8,713 nucleotides of DNA from JABDBK01 sp964453575. Its GTDB lineage: Bacteria > Pseudomonadota > Gammaproteobacteria > DSM-16500. The stretch covers positions 1 through 8,713 of the forward strand of contig CAYVRW010000094.1 in the NCBI GenBank assembly GCA_964453575.1, read 5' to 3'. Within the stretch, counting starts at the first letter, position 1. Each line of letters opens with the position of its first letter. The translations under genes were made by a program, and so were the position numbers. The notes beneath the pieces are model-generated. The model did not search any database, had not been told where the DNA came from, and worked only from the letters and a program-made list of their open reading frames with translations. Of this stretch, positions 5,166-8,713 are shown in pieces.

Positions 5166-7295
5166 TCAACGCCGAAAACCTGATTTTGGGTCTTTGTGCT
5201 CATGAGTGACTACTGGCATGATTCGCGATTCTGTTCCAGAACTTGATAGCGGCAAATGTTTTTTGTTTTCTTCAATAAATCTGTCTAATTCATTGATATT
5301 TTTAGTGTCTTTCCATGTTTTTAATAATTTATCGCCTTCTTTTTTCAAGTCATCTTGAAGAGATGGCTCTTTTTTACTGATTAAAACTCGCATGATGGCC
5401 TCAGCTTTTTTAATTTTAGGTGCTATGACCTCATCTATGACATGTTCATTTTTCGAAATAAATGTATCTAATGCGGCTTTATTACCTTCTTCTACCATCG
5501 GTCCTAATACTTCCATTTTCATTTTTGAAATTACTTGTTCACCTTGATGGGCCTTTGTTACATTAATAATGGTTTCAACTTTTTGCACTCGCTCTGCAAG
5601 TTCTTGCAAATAATTTGTGTAAGAAGCAAATTCAGAAAGATTAAATGGCGTTTTTTTAACTAAGCTTTTCAATGCAGATTCACGATCTATGCTTTTATCG
5701 AGAGTCGAGTATGGTTTTAATTTATCTATCATATCCGATGCATTTTCTATTTTAGATTTAAACTTTTGATTGATTTCTTTTTCTAATTGCTCAGATTGTT
5801 CCTTCATTTTATCTCGATAAGCCGTAAGATCTTCCAAAGAGCGTGCATTGGGTGAAAATTTATTGTATTCATCTGTGTGCTGCTGTTTTTTATCCTTAAG
5901 ACTCTGATCGTTCGATTCTAAAATTATTAAATCTTTATAATGTTCTTCTATTTTATCAGCAAATGCTGCTAAATCATCCCTTATGCGCCTTTTAGCCTTA
6001 TGTCTTTCCTTAATCTTTTCATGAAGCTCAGGAATGTCCTTTTTTTGTAACTTCTCAATATAAGCATAAACACTTAATCCAGGATGCGATCCTTTCAGAA
6101 ACTCATCTGTTTTTTTATGCATTTCTTTGATCAAGTTTTTATCATAAGTATCAAGATACTCCTTGCCTTTTGAATTAAGCGATGTTTCTGCTTGTTGAAT
6201 AAGACTATTAGCTTTCGCTCTACAAATTAATTCACCAAAATCAGGGTGTCTTTTCAAAAAGTCATTTAATTGTTTGTCAACAAATTGTAATTTAGAGACT
6301 ACATTATCCAACTCCCGACTAGCCTGAACCATACTTTTTAAAGTTGGGGATGAATCCAAAAGCGTGCGCAATTGATTGGTTTGTAACTGACTTGAAATGT
6401 TAGCATTTTGTACTGAGGTAAATTTAACATAGGCTGCATAAAGTGCTTGGGTTTGTTTAAACTGTTTTATTAAATCTAATTCAGCTTTTAGTGGTTCAGT
6501 ATTCCATTTTTTCTCAAAATGTTCTTTATATTCATCGAGCGTTAATACTTTATCTGAAAATTTATCAGAAAGTGCTTTAATGGCCTTGCGGTTTTCAAGA
6601 TAGGTTTCTTTTCTTTCAGGAAATGTCCGTATCAACTCATCAAAAAGATCAAGTTTATCTTGAATGCCTTTTCGCGGCTCATCGCTTGTCTTTTTTTCCG
6701 GCAAAATTACATCTTCTTTAGAAAAAGCCTCAAAGGATTTGAAAATGACAGGAACAAGGTCAAATATTTGTGCCGTATTTTCGATGCCTATTATTGTTTC
6801 AAAATGTTGTGTTCTAAGTTTAGATAAAAATTCACCTAATCTTTGATGATCTTCTGCAAAAGATTTACTTACTTTCCCCAGCTCTTCCTGTTCTTTAACA
6901 CGCACGAGATTTTGTTCTTTTATTTCCAATTCCGCCTTAGATCTTCTTTGTTCTATTTTACGAGATTCTTCGTGGTATGAAGCTTCAATGGCTTCCATAA
7001 GCATAATGACAAGTTCTTTTCTTCTTGGGTACTTAATGCGCTCAATTTCAGCTTGCATTGATTGACTTATATGACCCGCCATTTCTTTTTTTTCATCGTC
7101 ATTTAATGGAGATTTCATAAGATTTGATACGCGTTTTATATCGCTTATTTGACTTTCTAGTTCTGCTATTTTGATAGGGGCCTGCTCATTTTCCGCAGCC
7201 TCTGCTATTTGTGCTTCTAATTCACGCACTTTCTCCTTCGCAAGCTCATCTATCCTGTCTTGTCTATCTACACGCGCTGCTTTATTCGAACGCAT
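5166..7295 (-). CDS. Large coiled-coil / helical-repeat hypothetical protein; candidate effector
   Basis: A 709-residue protein I do not recognise. It is very rich in Lys, Glu, Leu and Asp, with no signal peptide, membrane segment or cysteine cluster, so it is soluble and mostly helical. Strong coiled-coil character lies at about 10-60 and 105-145. From about 340 onward a loose motif (Leu-x-x-Phe/Tyr followed by a charged helix) recurs near residues 345, 399, 445, 493, 556, 612 and 672, suggesting a degenerate array of helical repeats. The last 26 residues (from SSSGTES) are non-helical, with Phe at -3 (GFRR end). ATG 7295 has GAGGT at 7300-7304. Long coiled-coil proteins like this are frequent among Dot/Icm substrates of Legionellales, but also among structural proteins; function is unknown. 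Confidence 0.88.
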   Translation of the reverse strand: MRSNKAARVDRQDRIDELAKEKVRELEAQIAEAAENEQAPIKIAELESQISDIKRVSNLMKSPLNDDEKKEMAGHISQSMQAEIERIKYPRRKELVIMLMEAIEASYHEESRKIEQRRSKAELEIKEQNLVRVKEQEELGKVSKSFAEDHQRLGEFLSKLRTQHFETIIGIENTAQIFDLVPVIFKSFEAFSKEDVILPEKKTSDEPRKGIQDKLDLFDELIRTFPERKETYLENRKAIKALSDKFSDKVLTLDEYKEHFEKKWNTEPLKAELDLIKQFKQTQALYAAYVKFTSVQNANISSQLQTNQLRTLLDSSPTLKSMVQASRELDNVVSKLQFVDKQLNDFLKRHPDFGELICRAKANSLIQQAETSLNSKGKEYLDTYDKNLIKEMHKKTDEFLKGSHPGLSVYAYIEKLQKKDIPELHEKIKERHKAKRRIRDDLAAFADKIEEHYKDLIILESNDQSLKDKKQQHTDEYNKFSPNARSLEDLTAYRDKMKEQSEQLEKEINQKFKSKIENASDMIDKLKPYSTLDKSIDRESALKSLVKKTPFNLSEFASYTNYLQELAERVQKVETIINVTKAHQGEQVISKMKMEVLGPMVEEGNKAALDTFISKNEHVIDEVIAPKIKKAEAIMRVLISKKEPSLQDDLKKEGDKLLKTWKDTKNINELDRFIEENKKHLPLSSSGTESRIMPVVTHEHKDPKSGFRR

Positions 7296-7316
7296 AACGA
7301 CCTCGCTTTCATGGCC

Positions 7317-7343
7317 AGTATAATTATTATACTACATTTACAA
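7317..7343 (-). promoter_or_regulatory. Promoter region of the 709-aa gene with a 17-bp palindrome
   Basis: AGTATAATTATTATACT (7317-7333) is a perfect 8+1+8 palindrome. On the minus strand it supplies TATACT (7322-7317) and TATAAT (7331-7326) as -10 candidates. TTGTAA at 7343-7338 is a -35 candidate 15 bp before TATACT. The spacing is not ideal, so which hexamer is used is uncertain. A palindrome lying exactly on the -10 could be an operator for a dimeric repressor or simply AT-rich symmetry. Confidence 0.45.
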
Positions 7344-7358
7344 TGATAGATGGATGAC

Positions 7359-7401
7359 GTTAGAAAAAAGATAGTTATTTCATTAAGTTAGAAAAAAAGA
7401 T
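7359..7401. repeat. Direct repeat GTTAGAAAAAAGAT upstream of the 709-aa promoter
   Basis: GTTAGAAAAAAGAT at 7359-7372 recurs as GTTAGAAAAAAAGAT (one extra A) at 7387-7401, with starts 28 bp apart. Both lie just upstream of the candidate promoter of the 709-aa gene and run into the adjacent terminator. They could be paired regulator sites or curved A-tract DNA. Confidence 0.6.
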
Positions 7402-7402
7402 T

Positions 7403-7432
7403 AAAAAAAACCCCTTTGAAAAAGGGGGTTTT
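7403..7432 (-). terminator. Rho-independent terminator ending the fur / 79-aa gene transcript
   Basis: CCCCTTT (7411-7417) and AAAGGGG (7421-7427) form a 7-bp stem around GAA. On the minus strand the stem is followed by a run of eight T (7410-7403), the classic intrinsic terminator for transcription arriving from fur and the 79-aa gene. On the plus strand it is followed by TTTTCTT, so it may also work weakly in that direction. It isolates the 709-aa gene, which must have its own promoter. Confidence 0.85.
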
Positions 7433-7482
7433 CTTGACTTATCTTCTATGACGTATCACTGGAACTGGTGAGACATATAAAT

Positions 7483-7722
7483 TTAACATCTAGGGCCGCG
7501 CGGCAAGGGCTGCCCAACTGGGACTGGCGACGGTTGAGATTGGGGCCAGGAACGTCCGACCGGGACTGGCGGCGGTTGGGATTGAGGCCAGGAATGCCCA
7601 ACTGGGACTTGTCGTGGTTGTGGCCACATAACTGGGGCTGATGGCGGCTGTGATTGCCAGTGCCTAACCGGAACTGGGTCCGGCTGATCCCCAAAACAAC
7701 AAGCTGATAGTACTTGACCCAT
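7483..7722 (-). CDS. Small proline-rich repeat protein with MGQVLSACC N-terminus (candidate lipidated protein)
   Basis: A 79-residue protein, 21 of them Pro, unknown to me. Start ATG 7722 is chosen for its near-perfect Shine-Dalgarno (AAAAGGAGT at 7727-7735, 5-nt spacing). It lies 19 nt after the fur stop, so it is probably in the fur operon. The N-terminus MGQVLSACC fits the N-myristoylation pattern (Gly2, Ser6, non-Pro7), with Cys8-Cys9 as possible palmitoylation sites. LSAC also reads as a bacterial lipobox. An in-frame ATG at 7776 would give a 97-aa form with a basic n-region (R8, K12, K15), but it has no ribosome site and overlaps fur. The body is built of about 14-residue units like SWPQSQPPPVPVGR from tandem 42-bp DNA repeats. 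It ends at a lone C-terminal Cys. G+C is visibly higher than in the neighbours. A second frame is also open across the repeats but has no ribosome site. Confidence 0.72.
   Translation of the reverse strand: MGQVLSACCFGDQPDPVPVRHWQSQPPSAPVMWPQPRQVPVGHSWPQSQPPPVPVGRSWPQSQPSPVPVGQPLPRGPRC
7512..7637 (-). repeat. Tandem 42-bp repeats in the proline-rich gene
   Basis: Three 42-bp units begin at 7512, 7554 and 7596. The first two are well conserved (common core GGGACTGGCG-CGGTTG-GATTG-GGCCAGGAA); the third diverges, and a degenerate fourth follows to about 7680. Since 42 is a multiple of three, each unit adds 14 residues in frame and copy number could vary between strains. Confidence 0.8.
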
Positions 7723-7741
7723 AGTAACTCCTTTTAATAAT

Positions 7742-8158
7742 TTATTTAGACCTCTGACATTTTGCACAAATTCCATAAATATTCAAGTTATGATCGGTAA
7801 TCATGTATCCAGCCTTTTGTGCAACGTATTGTTGCCGCTCTTCTATGACCGGATCAAAAAACTCTTCGACAGTTTTGCATTGCACACATACCAAATGATC
7901 ATGATGCGTGCCATGATCTATTTCAAATACGGAGTGTCCTTCTGCAAAATGATGCCTTGTGACTAGTTTTGCTTCCTCAAATTGAGTCAACACACGATAG
8001 ACTGTGGCCAATCCTATATCATCTCCGGAGTCTAATAAAATTTTATAAACATCTTCTGCGCTTAGATGATGATCACGCGAATTTTCCAGTATTTGTAAAA
8101 TTTTTGTGCGTGGCAAAGTGATTTTTAACCCTGCTTTTTTTAAATCTGAATTGTCCAA
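7742..8158 (-). CDS. fur: Ferric uptake regulator Fur
   Basis: An iron-responsive repressor: Fe2+-loaded dimers bind Fur boxes and shut off iron-acquisition genes. From TTG at 8158 the protein is 138 residues and opens MDNSDLKKAGLKITLPR, lining up with E. coli Fur (MTDNNTALKKAGLKVTLPR). The winged helix holds SAEDVYK (33-39) and the recognition segment GLATVYRVLTQFEEA (49-63). Metal ligands include HHDH at 85-88, C91/C94 (CVQC) and C131/C134 (CAKC), the structural zinc pairs. An ATG at 8227 is also in frame (161 aa), but its 23 extra residues are not Fur-like, it lacks a ribosome site, and a good promoter lies within that extension. GGAG (8169-8172) serves the TTG start. The gene is divergent from bamE and followed by the 79-aa gene. 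Confidence 0.95.
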   Translation of the reverse strand: MDNSDLKKAGLKITLPRTKILQILENSRDHHLSAEDVYKILLDSGDDIGLATVYRVLTQFEEAKLVTRHHFAEGHSVFEIDHGTHHDHLVCVQCKTVEEFFDPVIEERQQYVAQKAGYMITDHNLNIYGICAKCQRSK

Positions 8159-8187
8159 AGCCTTAAGTCTCCATTGGGAATCAAATG

Positions 8188-8215
8188 ATTTTAACAGGTT
8201 ACAAAACCATCGCAA
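8188..8215 (-). promoter_or_regulatory. fur promoter (extended -10)
   Basis: On the minus strand TTGCGA (8215-8210, 4/6 of -35) and TAAAAT (8193-8188, 5/6 of -10) are 16 bp apart, with TGT before the -10 making an extended -10. Transcription would start near 8181, downstream of the ATG at 8227. This argues that Fur begins at TTG 8158, with a leader of about 23 nt containing GGAG. I see no clear Fur box overlapping it. Confidence 0.6.
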
Positions 8216-8237
8216 ATCAGTTATCATCGAGCAATTT

Positions 8238-8256
8238 TATAATTAATTAAATTGGA
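8238..8256 (+). promoter_or_regulatory. bamE -10 element and ribosome site
   Basis: A perfect TATAAT lies at 8238-8243, 21 nt before the bamE ATG, with no convincing -35 at 16-18 bp. A weak GGA (8254-8256) 8 nt before the ATG is the only ribosome-site candidate. The spacing implies a very short leader. Upstream sequence overlaps the divergent fur promoter. Confidence 0.45.
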
Positions 8257-8264
8257 ACAAAAAT

Positions 8265-8552
8265 ATGCAAAAGATGCTGGCATTAAGTATGATGATCTTG
8301 GCTTTAACTGGGTGTATTCGTAAGCTCTCTATCGAGCAAGGTAATGTGATAACACCGGAAATGACTCAGCAATTACATCTAGGGATGAGCCAAGAGGAAG
8401 TTAAGAATGTCATGGGGTCGCCTATGTTACTGAATACGTTCAATGATAATCGTATTGATTATGTTTATACTTTTAAGCCTGGTAACGGTACGATGACTGA
8501 GAAGAAAATGACGTTAAGGTTTGAAGGTGGGGTGTTGAAAAATATTGCATGA
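8265..8552 (+). CDS. bamE: Outer-membrane assembly lipoprotein BamE (SmpA/OmlA family)
   Basis: A lipoprotein subunit of the BAM complex, which folds beta-barrel proteins into the outer membrane; BamE stabilises the BamD-BamA interaction. The 95-residue protein starts with a signal peptide (MQKMLALSMMILALTGC) whose lipobox LTGC puts the lipidated Cys at 17; Ile at +2 means sorting to the outer membrane. The mature part has the family's features: IEQGNVITPEM (23-33), the LHLGMSQEEVKNVMGSP block (37-53), FNDNRIDYVYTF, and MTLRFEGGVLKNIA at the end. E. coli BamE is 113 aa with a longer N-terminal insertion and C-terminal tail, so this one is compact but complete in the fold. It is divergent from fur. 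Its last 15 codons lie in a 46-bp sequence repeated downstream. Confidence 0.93.
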   Translation: MQKMLALSMMILALTGCIRKLSIEQGNVITPEMTQQLHLGMSQEEVKNVMGSPMLLNTFNDNRIDYVYTFKPGNGTMTEKKMTLRFEGGVLKNIA

Positions 8553-8554
8553 AC
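8509..8554 (+). repeat. 46-bp perfect direct repeat, copy 1 (bamE 3' end)
   Basis: This copy covers the last codons of bamE, its TGA stop and two further bases. It is identical over all 46 positions to 8641-8686. The bases just upstream of each copy are also similar (GAGAA-rich), with a small gap. Confidence 0.95.
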
Positions 8555-8572
8555 CTGGCCGAAAACCACTCT

Positions 8573-8621
8573 CCTCCTTCCCCCAACCCCTTCCTCCAAA
8601 AAAAGCATTTGGAGGAAGGGG
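8573..8621. repeat. Stem-loop and pyrimidine mirror repeat between the 46-bp repeats
   Basis: CCCCTTCCTCCAAA (8587-8600) and TTTGGAGGAAGGGG (8608-8621) form a perfect 14-bp stem with a 7-nt loop. Separately, 8573-8597 is a nearly pure pyrimidine mirror repeat centred on AA at 8585-8586 (one extra C on the left side). No T-run follows the hairpin on the plus strand, so it is not a standard terminator, though it could cap the bamE mRNA. Confidence 0.75.
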
Positions 8622-8640
8622 GGCTAAAAGCCGAGAAAAG

Positions 8641-8686
8641 TGACGTTAAGGTTTGAAGGTGGGGTGTTGAAAAATATTGCATGAAC
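8641..8686 (+). repeat. 46-bp perfect direct repeat, copy 2 (non-coding duplicate of bamE 3' end)
   Basis: An exact copy of 8509-8554, 132 bp downstream, carrying the bamE terminal codons and stop without an upstream gene. Identity over 46 bp implies a recent duplication. Confidence 0.95.
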
Positions 8687-8688
8687 TA

Positions 8689-8713
8689 TGTAGGGTGGGC
8701 AAAGGAGTGCAGC
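8689..8713. repeat. Possible left half of a dispersed GGGTGGGCA intergenic repeat (cut by window edge)
   Basis: The last 25 bases contain TAGGGTGGGCAAAGGAGTGC. From memory this resembles a palindromic intergenic repeat found in many proteobacterial genomes, whose other half reads TGCCCACC. The complementary half would lie beyond the window, so this is only a resemblance. Confidence 0.3.

Noticed and set aside
5023..5205. 60-aa plus-strand frame through the inverted-repeat element
   Set aside because: It is the translation of the GC-rich repeat arm and then antisense to the 709-aa gene, with no ribosome site.
7446..7694. 82-aa minus-strand frame across the proline-rich repeats (MGISRTQFRLG...)
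   Set aside because: It is open only because the 42-bp repeats keep every frame in register. It has no ribosome site, whereas the 79-aa frame has a near-perfect one.
7483..7722. SH3-type PxxPxR ligand in the proline-rich protein
   Set aside because: PPPVPVGR looks close, but the Arg is one position too far from the PxxP core for the standard class II motif.
8473..8682. 69-aa minus-strand frame with a repeated MQYFSTPHLQTLTS segment
   Set aside because: The internal repeat is simply the 46-bp DNA duplication read in antisense; there is no ribosome site.
1..8713. CRISPR array, tRNA/rRNA genes, transposase genes
   Set aside because: No regularly spaced identical repeats with unique spacers, no cloverleaf-like or rRNA sequence, and no transposase-like protein on either strand.

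Overview
The window looks like a piece of chromosome from an AT-rich gammaproteobacterium. Conserved housekeeping genes (hrcA, nadK, recN, fur, bamE) flank an accessory block of unrecognised genes. The housekeeping set, the low GC and the style of the accessory proteins (long coiled coils, glycine-rich membrane hairpins, Ser/Pro-rich linkers, a small protein with a eukaryote-type acylation motif) suggest a host-associated lineage such as the Legionellales (Coxiella/Legionella/Aquicella-like). That placement is an inference; no marker in the window fixes the genus.

Layout. 1-178 (-) is the 5' part of hrcA, cut by the window edge. It is divergent from nadK (261-1148, +) and recN (1155-2843, +), which form a tight pair with a 6-nt gap. 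From 2826 to 7295 lie three minus-strand genes. The first is a 362-aa protein with an N-terminal membrane core, overlapping the recN 3' end tail to tail by 18 nt. The second is a 306-aa protein with a related membrane core but different flanking domains. The third is a 709-aa soluble, charged, mostly helical/coiled-coil protein. Candidate promoters precede all three, best for the 362-aa gene. A GC-rich inverted-repeat element (5019-5165) fills most of the gap between the 306-aa and 709-aa genes.

A terminator at about 7403-7432 separates this block from a minus-strand unit made of fur (7742-8158, probable TTG start) followed after 19 nt by a 79-aa proline-rich repeat protein (7483-7722). That protein has an excellent Shine-Dalgarno sequence and begins MGQVLSACC, which fits the eukaryotic N-myristoylation pattern plus a Cys pair, or alternatively a lipobox. 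bamE (8265-8552, +) is divergent from fur. Its 3' end lies in a 46-bp sequence repeated perfectly 132 bp downstream, around a segment with a 14-bp hairpin and a pyrimidine mirror repeat.

How the genes fit together. The housekeeping genes cover heat-shock control, NADP synthesis, double-strand-break repair, iron regulation and outer-membrane assembly. The accessory genes look like an insertion between recN and fur, and plausibly encode proteins acting on membranes or in a host cell. The best candidates for something undescribed are the 79-aa putative lipidated Pro-rich protein in the fur operon, and the pair of mosaic proteins sharing a glycine-rich membrane core beside a giant helical-repeat protein.
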